Shown here: in pieces, positions 1 through 5,169 of the stretch
Layout of the letters: each line of letters starts with the position of its first letter
How positions within the stretch are numbered: position 1 is the stretch's first letter
NCBI GenBank assembly: GCA_937907035.1
Contig: CALCTX010000307.1
Span: 1-5,169 of the forward strand
DNA: 5,169 nt
Origin: an uncultured Selenomonadales bacterium
GTDB lineage: Bacteria > Bacillota_C > Negativicutes > Selenomonadales > Selenomonadaceae
Reading direction: 5' to 3'
The notes under the pieces: generated by a model
What the model was told of the DNA's origin: nothing
Database searches by the model: none
What the model saw: only the letters and a program-made list of their open reading frames with translations
Translations under genes and position numbers: made by a program

Positions 1-43
1 CGCCGCCACAGGCAATGGCTACTACATTCTTTGTTTCACTCAT
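1..43 (-). CDS. 5' end of an unidentified gene (first 14 codons)
   Basis: An ATG at 41-43 on the minus strand opens a frame reading MSETKNVVAIACGG before the window ends. The start is well supported: an AGGGAGG ribosome binding site lies about 8 bases upstream (around 52-58), and candidate promoters lie further upstream. The stretch VVAIACGG looks like a first beta strand running into a Gly-rich turn, as at the start of a Rossmann-like or nucleotide-binding fold, and it contains a Cys. Fourteen residues are too few to name a family. The 157-base gap from the helicase stop, with its own promoter-like sites, suggests a separate transcription unit rather than a continuation of the map-helicase pair. 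Confidence 0.7.
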   Translation of the reverse strand, partial: MSETKNVVAIACGG

Positions 44-74
44 GGAAATATCCTCCCTTAATTTTTCCATAACT

Positions 75-118
75 TTTATAACACAATATATCCTAATTGA
101 TAACCTTGATTTCGTCAA
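75..118 (-). promoter_or_regulatory. Candidate promoter(s) for the left-end gene
   Basis: Two sigma-A-like arrangements can be read on the minus strand upstream of the ATG at 43. One is TTGACG (113-118), a 17-base spacer, then TAGGAT (90-95). The other is TTATCA (98-103), a 17-base spacer, then TATAAA (75-80), which would give a leader of roughly 25 bases. The region is AT-rich, so chance matches are likely. The spacing and position just ahead of a good ribosome binding site make at least one of them plausible. Confidence 0.45.
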
Positions 119-120
119 TT
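95..120. repeat. Inverted repeat overlapping the candidate promoter
   Basis: AATTGA at 95-100 and TCAATT at 115-120 form a perfect 6-base inverted repeat with a 14-base gap. It covers the candidate -35 elements of the left-end gene. Its position would suit a binding site for a dimeric regulator. A repeat of this size can also arise by chance in AT-rich DNA, and no known operator is recognised. Confidence 0.25.
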
Positions 121-200
121 CAAAATTTTACTGATATGCCTGAACATTATACCTTCCCTGCTTACGGGAAAACTTTAAGCTACATTATCTTATCTGCCAG

Positions 201-1478
201 TTATGATGATTTTTTATTGCGCCGGCTGCGCGGATTTCTTCCCTTATGACCGGCCCCTTTACGATTTGCATACTTGCTGAGCGGCTTTGCCTTCTTTTTC
301 TGCTCCGTCTTTTCCTTTTGCAATACTTTTTCGCGGAGCTGTTCACGGGCCCTGGCTTTTTGCTGTCGGCGCATCGACCGTTCCTTGTCAATACGGTTCT
401 TTATTCCTGCTTCAATACGCCGCAGCTGCTCATACTGCCGGGCATTGACAAAGGTTACCGCTACACCATCACGACCGGCTCTTCCGGTACGGCCGATACG
501 ATGAATGTAGTCTTCTGTTCTTTGGGGAATATCATAATTAAAGACATGGGTTACGCCTTCAACATCAATACCACGGGCTGCAATATCAGTTGTTACCAAA
601 ATCTGCAGTTTTGCTTCACGGAACCGTTTCATTACCAATGTCCGCTGTACCTGCGATAAATCTCCGTGCAGTTCGTCAACAAGATAACCTCGGCCGGCCA
701 GAGCCATCGTGACATTATGTACCCGCTGCTTTGTATGACAGAAAACCATCGCCAGATATGGCTGATAGCGGTTGATAAGCTCACACAGCTTATCCGTTTT
801 ATTTTCTTCAGTAGTATCAACTATTTTTTGTTCAATAGTATCAAGCGTGAAGTTTTTTGCCTCGATTACGATTTCTTCCGGCCTATCCATAAACCGATGG
901 GCCAGTTTTCTTACCCGTTCGGGTATTGTTGCCGAAAACAGTACCAGCTGATGATCACCAGCCAAAGCTGACAGCAATGCTTCTACATCTTCGATAAAGC
1001 CAAGCTTAAGCATTTCGTCAGCTTCATCGAGGACAATTTTGTTGGCCGATGAAAGGTCAAGCGTCCGATGGCGCAAATGGTCAAGCAGTCGGCCGGGGGT
1101 ACCGATTATGAGCTGCGGATGACGGCCAAGCTTTTGTTTCTGACGCTCAATATCCTGTCCGCCATAAATTGCTAAAGTCTTGATATCAAAGGCCGGACCA
1201 AGATTAGCCGCAACCTTGGCAATCTGTATTGTCAGTTCACGGGTTGGCGTTACTATCAGTGTCTGTACGACAGCAGCCTCGGATTTCATTCTTTCAAATA
1301 ACGGCAAGAGAAATGCCAGTGTCTTTCCTGTTCCGGTCGGAGCCTGAACGATTGCATCATGCCCGCCCCTTACAACAGGAATAGCCGCCTCCTGTACCGG
1401 AGTCGGCTCATAAATGCTGCTCTTTTGCAATACGGTCAGCGCCGCTTTGTTTATATTCAAATCCTGAAAGGTTTTCAT
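201..1478 (-). CDS. DEAD-box ATP-dependent RNA helicase
   Basis: This 425-residue protein is a complete DEAD-box RNA helicase of the CshA/RhlE type, expected to remodel RNA in ribosome assembly, mRNA decay or cold adaptation. Domain 1 shows the Q motif (F4 and PTPVQ at 25-29), Walker A APTGTGKT (46-53), PTREL (78-82), GG (106-107), TPGR (127-130), DEAD (151-154) and SAT (182-184). Domain 2 shows FCHTK (246-250), TTDIAARGID (296-305) and HRIGRTGR (326-333). From about residue 360 a Lys/Arg-rich, probably disordered tail runs to the end, as in RNA-binding tails of this family. It shows no DbpA-type RNA-binding fold. An upstream in-frame ATG at 1532 lies deep in map, so the ATG at 1478 is preferred. 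That ATG overlaps the map stop (TGATG) and has GGAGGT at 1491-1496, 12 bases upstream, which is rather far and favours translational coupling. The specific subfamily cannot be fixed by eye. Confidence 0.95.
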   Translation of the reverse strand: MKTFQDLNINKAALTVLQKSSIYEPTPVQEAAIPVVRGGHDAIVQAPTGTGKTLAFLLPLFERMKSEAAVVQTLIVTPTRELTIQIAKVAANLGPAFDIKTLAIYGGQDIERQKQKLGRHPQLIIGTPGRLLDHLRHRTLDLSSANKIVLDEADEMLKLGFIEDVEALLSALAGDHQLVLFSATIPERVRKLAHRFMDRPEEIVIEAKNFTLDTIEQKIVDTTEENKTDKLCELINRYQPYLAMVFCHTKQRVHNVTMALAGRGYLVDELHGDLSQVQRTLVMKRFREAKLQILVTTDIAARGIDVEGVTHVFNYDIPQRTEDYIHRIGRTGRAGRDGVAVTFVNARQYEQLRRIEAGIKNRIDKERSMRRQQKARAREQLREKVLQKEKTEQKKKAKPLSKYANRKGAGHKGRNPRSRRNKKSS

Positions 1479-2350
1479 CAGCTTGACAAGACCTCCGTTC
1501 CTGTTTCGGTAATCAATATCGTCTTTTCCCATTGGGCAGACAGGGTATGGTCTTTGGTCCGTACCGTCCAGCCGTCCTTTTTATCTATCGTTATCTTGTA
1601 TTTGCCCATATTTATCATCGGCTCAACCGTCAGCGTCATTCCGGGAACAAGCAACATTCCGGTATCCACTTCTCCAACATGAGCCACATATGGTTCCAGA
1701 TGGAACCCCTTGCCGACCCCGTGACCGCCAAGATCAGTAACTACCGAATAACCATTTTCCTCGGCATGCTTTTGTACGGCCGCACCGATATCACCAACAA
1801 AATGCCACGGGCGGGCTGCTTCAATACCGATCTCCATACATTCTTTTGCAACGCGTACAAGACGTTCAGCCAGCGGAGATACTTCGCCGATCATAAACAT
1901 TCTTGACGCGTCAGCATAATAACCGTCAAGTATCGTCGTAATGTCAACATTGACAATATCGCCTTCCTTAAGGATCGTCTTCTTTGACGGTATACCATGA
2001 CAAACAACATCATTTATCGAAATGCAGATACTTTTGGGATAGCCGCCGTAATTCAGGCAGGCAGGAATACCGCCCTTACTCGTAATAAATTCATGAGCAG
2101 CATCGTTAAGAGTCAGTGTATCAATTCCCGGTTTTATAAGGCTTGCGACCAGATCAAGCGCCCCGTCATTAATGACACCGCTTTTTCTTATGCCTTCAAT
2201 ATCTGCTTCATTATTTATAACCTTCTTCGGTGGCCGCGTTTGGGATTTAAATACATCATATTCAATAGATTTTATACGTTCATCAAAATTAAGATGACAC
2301 TTCTTATATTTTTTCCCGCTGCCACACCAGCACAATTCGTTTCTTAACAT
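1478..2350 (-). CDS. map: Type I methionine aminopeptidase with N-terminal SEC-C motif
   Basis: This 290-residue enzyme removes the initiator Met from new proteins whose second residue is small. Residues 5-19 carry a SEC-C zinc motif, with ligands C7, C9, C18 and H19 in a CxC-x8-CH pattern. SEC-C motifs occur in SecA and in some methionine aminopeptidases, where they are thought to aid ribosome or protein contact. The pita-bread catalytic domain follows from about residue 45. The metal ligands read as D136, D147, H210, E243 and E275, with H118 and H217 as the expected substrate-side histidines. The signature GGHGVGKGFHLEP (208-220) has Leu where the residue after the second His is often Glu. 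The ATG has an AGGGG ribosome binding site about 6 bases upstream. The gene leads a two-gene unit with the helicase, overlapping it by one base, and a TATAAT-type promoter candidate lies about 44 bases upstream. All catalytic residues are present, so it should be active. Confidence 0.96.
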   Translation of the reverse strand: MLRNELCWCGSGKKYKKCHLNFDERIKSIEYDVFKSQTRPPKKVINNEADIEGIRKSGVINDGALDLVASLIKPGIDTLTLNDAAHEFITSKGGIPACLNYGGYPKSICISINDVVCHGIPSKKTILKEGDIVNVDITTILDGYYADASRMFMIGEVSPLAERLVRVAKECMEIGIEAARPWHFVGDIGAAVQKHAEENGYSVVTDLGGHGVGKGFHLEPYVAHVGEVDTGMLLVPGMTLTVEPMINMGKYKITIDKKDGWTVRTKDHTLSAQWEKTILITETGTEVLSS

Positions 2351-2393
2351 AGTATCCCCTGTTTCTTTTATAGATATTAAACTTAATTATTAA

Positions 2394-2422
2394 ATTATAA
2401 TGCCTTAGTTCAAAAAACGCAA
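2394..2422 (-). promoter_or_regulatory. Candidate promoter for map-helicase
   Basis: A perfect TATAAT lies at 2394-2399 on the minus strand, with TTGCGT (2417-2422) 17 bases upstream as a weak -35. Transcription would start near 2387 and give an AT-rich leader of about 35 bases before the map ATG. The -35 falls inside the small terminator hairpin that closes the upstream unit, so the end of one unit and the start of the next would be packed together. The -10 is good and the -35 is poor. Confidence 0.45.
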
Positions 2423-2488
2423 AGCGTTTTCTTCCTTAACCGGCATTTCAACGAAGTGGGAGATATACTCACCGCTTATTCGTTCCAT
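2405..2488 (-). CDS. Possible 27-residue small ORF between hpt and map
   Basis: An ATG at 2486-2488 opens MERISGEYISHF..., ending in ALRFLN and a TAA at 2405-2407. The frame stays open upstream for 16 more codons (including SVDGGYR just before the Met) to a TGA near 2537, but it offers no other ATG, GTG or TTG. Codon choice (GAA, GTT, CCG, AAC, many codons starting with a purine) looks like the flanking genes and reads as protein. The upstream GGCGGG is only a weak ribosome binding site. I do not recognise the product. It could be a real small protein, the 3' end of a gene that lost its start through a frameshift, or chance coding-like sequence within a structured RNA. The last codons overlap the terminator hairpin. 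Confidence 0.3.
   Translation of the reverse strand: MERISGEYISHFVEMPVKEENALRFLN
2412..2430 (-). terminator. Small Rho-independent terminator after hpt
   Basis: On the minus strand AAAACGC (2424-2430) pairs with GCGTTTT (2414-2420) around a TTT loop, and the run of T continues to 2412. The stem is a perfect 7 bp but contains four A-T pairs and the loop is tight, so it is a modest terminator. It would end the tilS-hpt transcript before the map promoter. On the plus strand the T run is shorter and there is no gene to terminate. Confidence 0.5.
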
Positions 2489-2549
2489 ACGGTACCCGCC
2501 ATCTACAGAGGTAGGGGACCTCTTTGCTGAGTTATATCATTAACCGGTT
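2438..2549 (-). repeat. Cluster of inverted repeats in the hpt-map gap
   Basis: Read on the minus strand, AACCGG (2544-2549) can pair with CCGGTT (2438-2443), enclosing two hairpins. The first is AGAGGT (2518-2523) with ACCTCT (2507-2512) around a 5-base C-rich loop. The second is AACGAA (2479-2484) with TTCGTT (2450-2455), continued inward by GTGAG (2468-2472) with a bulged partner at 2456-2462. TTAACCGG also occurs as a direct repeat at 2436 and 2540. With the terminator just downstream, this could be a folded 3' untranslated region or a small RNA. It matches no riboswitch, T-box, 6S or tmRNA that I know. It competes with the small-ORF reading of the same bases. Confidence 0.35.
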
Positions 2550-2563
2550 GATTAGACAAATTA

Positions 2564-3106
2564 TTACGAATAAATTTCCGGTTTCAAAATGCCAATATAC
2601 GGCAGGTTACGATATTTTTCTGCATAATCAAGCCCGTACCCGACAACGAAATGATCCGGCACTTCCCAACCACAATAATCTATCGTCACATCTACCTGAC
2701 GGCGTGACGGTTTTGACAACAGCGCACACAATTTTATGCTGGCTGCATTTCTTGTATTCAGCATTTTGATCAATTTGCTCATCGTAACACCGGAATCGAT
2801 AATATCTTCAACTAAAATAACATGCCGGCCACTGATATCATTTTCCAGGTCTTTGATGATCTTAACACTGCCACTCGTCTGAGTTGAGTTTCCATAACTC
2901 TTGGCAATAATGAAATCCATCTGAACCGGGCAATCCATCGCTCTTACCAGATCAGCGGTAAAAACGAATGCGCCTTTCATTACCCCGACTACCAAAGGAT
3001 TTTTGCCATCATAATCTTCTTTCAGCTGTTTGCCAAGCTCGGCAACCTTTGCTTTTAATTCAGCCTCAGAAAACAATATTTCTCTTATATCATTTCCCTG
3101 TCCCAT
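2564..3106 (-). CDS. hpt: Hypoxanthine phosphoribosyltransferase
   Basis: This 180-residue cytosolic enzyme salvages purines by joining hypoxanthine (and usually guanine) to PRPP, forming IMP or GMP. The length is typical of the bacterial family. The PRPP-binding signature VEDIIDSGVT is at 99-108, with the acidic pair E100-D101. The pyrophosphate loop is MKGAF (43-47), the flexible-loop SYG is at 70-72, and K132 in LLSKP is the expected purine-contacting Lys. The conserved C-terminal segment VGYGLDYAEKYRNLPYIG spans 155-172. The ATG has AAGGAG at 3115-3120, seven bases from a good core, and this site touches the tilS stop codon. Only 13 bases separate the genes, so tilS and hpt should be co-transcribed, as in Bacillus and many Firmicutes. 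In those genomes ftsH usually follows; here it does not. Confidence 0.97.
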   Translation of the reverse strand: MGQGNDIREILFSEAELKAKVAELGKQLKEDYDGKNPLVVGVMKGAFVFTADLVRAMDCPVQMDFIIAKSYGNSTQTSGSVKIIKDLENDISGRHVILVEDIIDSGVTMSKLIKMLNTRNAASIKLCALLSKPSRRQVDVTIDYCGWEVPDHFVVGYGLDYAEKYRNLPYIGILKPEIYS

Positions 3107-3119
3107 TTCTTATTCTCCT

Positions 3120-4499
3120 TTACCGATCTTTTCTAATAATCCTGAACAACAGATATTTCTTAGTAGTATTATCAATTTTTGCTGTCGCCGCTCTCCTGAT
3201 ACCGCCTATCCAAAGGATTTGTCCGGCAGTACAGATTATCGGCAAACGGTCTCGCATATCACGCGGTACTTTGAGATCAATAAGCAGATCCTTGACTTTT
3301 TTCTTTCCGTTGCTGATGTCTATTTTATCGCCATCAATTCTTCCCCGCAAGTAAAAAGGCCCGGATATTTTATCATTATCAAATATTGCCCAATCGTTCC
3401 CCGATAATACCTGAGGTTCAGACAATATCTCAGCTTCAACTGTTATACCCAGTTCAGCAATGTCTGTCCGCCCGGGAACTTGCAATTCATATTGCGAAAT
3501 CGGCTGTCGCTGTATGACTGATGAACGCTTCGTCAGCATAATTTTCTCATACGCGATTTCCGCAATTATCCCAAACGGCAACTCGATCCGCGTTCCGGAA
3601 ACACCTTCCGCAATAAACCGTCGTAACTTCTCAGTTTGCGCAAAATCTAAAATTTGCCCCCGTGGTACAATCTCCATCATGGCTTCACGCAGCAACGCTC
3701 TGGCCTGTGCAAGCGGCAACTTAACGAAAGCGCTGCGATCTATAAGTGTCCGTCCCGGCTCATTTGTAACTACAGCACAATATATTGCCGATAAAGAATC
3801 ACGAATAAACTCATCATCTGCCGCCGCAATTTCAGCCAACTGACAAAGTGTCAATTTGACAGACGGATTATACTCCCGCTCCAATTGCGGAAGCAACTGG
3901 TTCCTTAATCGATTGCGCAAATACAGATCAGAGTCATTCGTTACATCATGGCGCGGCGCAATTCCTGCCTGCTTGCAGCACGCTTCCAAAAAATCTTTTT
4001 TTACTGCCAAAAATGGCCGGATAATATCGCCATTCTTCGGCCGCATAGCCGCCAGGCCACTAAGGCCGCTGCCATGCAAAATGCGCATCAATACAGTTTC
4101 CGCCTGATCATCAGCATGATGAGCTGTAGCGATAAGCGCTCCCCCCAGTTCTTTTGCGGTCCGCCGCAAAAATTCATATCTGAGCTGACGGGCTGCCATT
4201 TCCAAAGAAATCTTATTTATGGCAGCATACGCCGGCACATCAGCGCTTTCGATATAACACTTTAACTGTCGTTTCTCACAAAACTCCCGGACATATTCAG
4301 CATCAGCCAACGAATCAGCCCCTCTTATGCCATGCTCAAAATGAGCTACAGCAATATCGAGCTGCATTTTTTCCCTAACAGACAGGAAAAACAAGAGCAA
4401 TGCCATAGAATCCGGTCCACCCGAGCAAGCAATTACGACACGATCTTTTGTATCGAATAATTGATGCTCAATACAATATCTCTCAACCTCTGCAAACAT
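3120..4499 (-). CDS. tilS: tRNA(Ile)-lysidine synthetase
   Basis: This 459-residue enzyme uses ATP to attach lysine to C34 of the CAU-anticodon tRNA-Ile, switching its charging and decoding from Met to Ile at AUA codons. It is normally essential in bacteria. The N-terminal PP-loop ATPase has SGGPDS at 26-31, the HFEHGIRG segment at 53-60 (often with Asn or Asp where Glu55 sits) and AHHADDQAET at 126-135. The RNRLRNQLLPQLE segment near residue 205 is typical of the family. A middle tRNA-recognition domain follows, and the C-terminal 75 or so residues match the TilS C-domain. An in-frame ATG at 4526 lies inside the terminator hairpin and is rejected. The ATG at 4499 is preceded by GGTGATC, a 7-base match to the 16S 3' end at ideal spacing. 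The gene is downstream of a strong hairpin with no clear promoter between. Confidence 0.96.
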   Translation of the reverse strand: MFAEVERYCIEHQLFDTKDRVVIACSGGPDSMALLLFFLSVREKMQLDIAVAHFEHGIRGADSLADAEYVREFCEKRQLKCYIESADVPAYAAINKISLEMAARQLRYEFLRRTAKELGGALIATAHHADDQAETVLMRILHGSGLSGLAAMRPKNGDIIRPFLAVKKDFLEACCKQAGIAPRHDVTNDSDLYLRNRLRNQLLPQLEREYNPSVKLTLCQLAEIAAADDEFIRDSLSAIYCAVVTNEPGRTLIDRSAFVKLPLAQARALLREAMMEIVPRGQILDFAQTEKLRRFIAEGVSGTRIELPFGIIAEIAYEKIMLTKRSSVIQRQPISQYELQVPGRTDIAELGITVEAEILSEPQVLSGNDWAIFDNDKISGPFYLRGRIDGDKIDISNGKKKVKDLLIDLKVPRDMRDRLPIICTAGQILWIGGIRRAATAKIDNTTKKYLLFRIIRKDR

Positions 4500-4502
4500 A
4501 AT

Positions 4503-4509
4503 GATCACC
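4503..4509 (-). promoter_or_regulatory. Ribosome binding site fixing the tilS start
   Basis: GGTGATC on the minus strand lies three bases before the ATG at 4497-4499. It complements the GAUCACC part of the 16S rRNA 3' end rather than the usual CCUCC core. In that register the spacing equals about 8 bases from a normal GGAGG, which supports this start over the upstream in-frame ATG at 4526. Confidence 0.6.
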
Positions 4510-4517
4510 AAAATTAC

Positions 4518-4543
4518 AAAAAGCACCCTTTTCAGAGTGCTTT
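4518..4543 (-). terminator. Strong Rho-independent terminator between the S1 gene and tilS
   Basis: On the minus strand AAAGCACTCT (4534-4543) pairs over all 10 positions (one G-T wobble) with AGGGTGCTTT (4520-4529) across a GAAA tetraloop. The T run continues to 4518. It begins 7 bases after the S1-gene stop, as expected for the end of the division / S1 unit. It ends only 18 bases before the tilS ATG, leaving no room for a promoter between them. Confidence 0.85.
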
Positions 4544-4550
4544 ATGCTTA

Positions 4551-5011
4551 TTAACTTGAACGGCGGGATCCTCCGCGTCCTCCACGCTTTGAATCCGTTT
4601 TCTTTTTCAAATCCGTAAGTCGTTCATCACTATCCTTTAAAAACTTAGAAAGCTTATCCTCAAAGGAAAGCGGAGCACTATTAAATCGTCCACTGCTTGG
4701 CCGTTTAAAATCATTATTACCTGCAAATCTATGCGGTGCAGGCCTGAACGGAGCTGCAGGCTTTTCAGCAGCCGGTGCCTCTGGCTTCTTCTCCTGAACT
4801 CGCTTGATCGAAAGACCTATCTTTCCATGATCATCAATCGTCAAGACCTTAACCTTGACCTTATCCTTCTCCTTCAAGAAGTCGTTGACATCCTTGATGT
4901 AGTCCAACGTCCTGGTCTTCCACCTTGTAACGACTGGGCTACCGAAGGACATCCTAACTTCGTGATTCCGGTTACTACACCTTCAACCACACTGCCAACT
5001 TCGATGGACAA
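4551..5011 (-). pseudogene. S1-domain RNA-binding protein (YabR-like), frame disrupted
   Basis: A gene of the small S1-domain family found next to divIC in Firmicutes; these bind RNA through an OB fold, and their role is not well settled. The N-terminus starts at TTG 5009-5011, nine bases after AAGGAGG (5021-5027), and reads (M)SIEVGSVVEGVVTGITK up to 4958. From 4899-4901 a different frame carries YIKDVNDFLKEKDKVKVKV and GKIGLSIKRVQ, the end of the S1 fold. A Pro/Ala linker and a basic tail (FEDKLSKFLKDSDERL, then RGGRGGSRRSS) follow, ending at TAA 4551-4553. Between them (about 4902-4957) lie 56 bases that encode no recognisable S1 core; GAFV and GLVH-like residues are missing. The first frame stops at TGA 4874-4876 after 45 codons. 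The longest downstream ORF starts at ATG 4952 (133 codons) but its first 15 or so residues look spurious. A small deletion or sequence error is more likely than two real proteins. Confidence 0.75.
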
Positions 5012-5044
5012 AATAATTTTCCTCCTTAAAAATTTACTGCACTA

Positions 5045-5169
5045 TCAGCGTTGCGCTGAAATAAACGGCATTTCACCGTTTTTCGTCATACCAAGTTCCT
5101 CACGGGCTATCTTCTCGATATATGCCGCATCATTCAGTCCTTTCTTCTCTTCCAGAAGGGACCTGTTAA
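5045..5169 (-). CDS. divIC: Septum formation initiator, DivIC/FtsB family (C-terminal part)
   Basis: Only the last 40 codons are in the window, ending at TGA 5045-5047. They contain AAYIEKIAREELGMTKNGE, followed by MPFI, the conserved C-terminal signature of DivIC/FtsB-like proteins. In the full protein this follows one transmembrane helix and a coiled coil outside the membrane. The protein works with FtsL and DivIB/FtsQ to activate septal wall synthesis. The residues before the signature (LLEEKKGLND) fit the end of the coiled coil. The S1-domain gene starts 33 bases downstream with its own ribosome binding site, matching the divIC-yabR order in Bacillus. Family assignment is secure, while the choice of DivIC over FtsB as the name rests on the Firmicutes-like context. 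Confidence 0.88.
   Translation of the reverse strand, partial: NRSLLEEKKGLNDAAYIEKIAREELGMTKNGEMPFISAQR

Noticed and set aside
146..151. Perfect TATAAT on the minus strand in the gap after the helicase.
   Set aside because: No acceptable -35 lies 16-18 bases upstream and it is about 100 bases from the next start, so it is not called a promoter.
154..170. Inverted repeat TTCCC/GGGAA just after the helicase gene, a possible terminator.
   Set aside because: The stem is only 5 bp with a 7-base loop, and no T run follows it on the minus strand.
246..971. Plus-strand open frames opposite the helicase (for example 246-659 and 666-971).
   Set aside because: They are antisense shadows of a clear minus-strand gene, with no ribosome binding sites and no protein family resemblance.
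1479..1532. Longer helicase start at ATG 1532 adding 18 residues.
   Set aside because: The extension lies wholly inside map and reads MGKDDIDYRNRNGG, unlike helicase N-termini; the TGATG start at 1478 has a ribosome binding site and fits the family.
2480..2510. T-box-like text (GGCGGGTACCGTATGG) in the hpt-map gap.
   Set aside because: The conserved T-box antiterminator sequence is only loosely matched, no specifier stem is visible, and the downstream gene is not an amino-acid or aminoacyl-tRNA gene.
3460..4265. Plus-strand open frames opposite tilS.
   Set aside because: They lie antisense to a well-conserved gene, overlap one another, and encode low-quality text rich in Ser, Arg and Cys.
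4500..4526. Longer tilS start at ATG 4526.
   Set aside because: It lies within the terminator stem, has no ribosome binding site, and adds a hydrophobic stretch not typical of TilS.

Overview
The window reads as a housekeeping stretch of a Firmicutes-type (Bacillota) chromosome. All supported genes lie on the minus strand, so transcription runs from the right end to the left. Three things point to this group: the divIC-type / S1-domain / tilS / hpt gene order, strong AGGAGG-type ribosome binding sites, and moderate-to-low GC content. The style of the proteins (a SEC-C methionine aminopeptidase, a basic-tailed DEAD-box helicase) would suit the Negativicutes or a related anaerobic clade. That placement is inference; no rRNA or other marker is present.

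Layout in transcription order. The window opens at 5169 with the C-terminal 40 residues of a DivIC/FtsB-like division protein. An S1-domain RNA-binding protein (YabR-like) follows, but its reading frame is broken inside the S1 fold. A strong hairpin terminator with a GAAA loop sits between this gene and tilS (tRNA-Ile lysidine synthetase). hpt (hypoxanthine phosphoribosyltransferase) follows tilS after 13 bases, with its ribosome binding site touching the tilS stop codon. A 213-base gap comes next. It holds a possible 27-codon ORF, several inverted repeats, a small hairpin terminator and a candidate promoter. Then come map (methionine aminopeptidase with an N-terminal SEC-C zinc motif) and a DEAD-box RNA helicase, which overlap by one base (TGATG) and are very likely translationally coupled. 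After a 157-base gap with a candidate promoter, the first 14 codons of an unidentified gene run off the left end.

The right half matches the conserved division / translation / purine-salvage cluster of Firmicutes. spoIIE, which lies between the S1 gene and tilS in Bacillus, is missing from that position. ftsH, the usual gene after hpt, is replaced by map and the helicase. The functions centre on translation and RNA: tRNA-Ile decoding, N-terminal Met removal, RNA unwinding and S1-type RNA binding, plus purine salvage and septum assembly.

I see no mobile element, CRISPR array, tRNA, rRNA or defence system, and no convincing new biological system. The points most worth a second look are the broken S1 gene and the small coding-like, structured segment between hpt and map.
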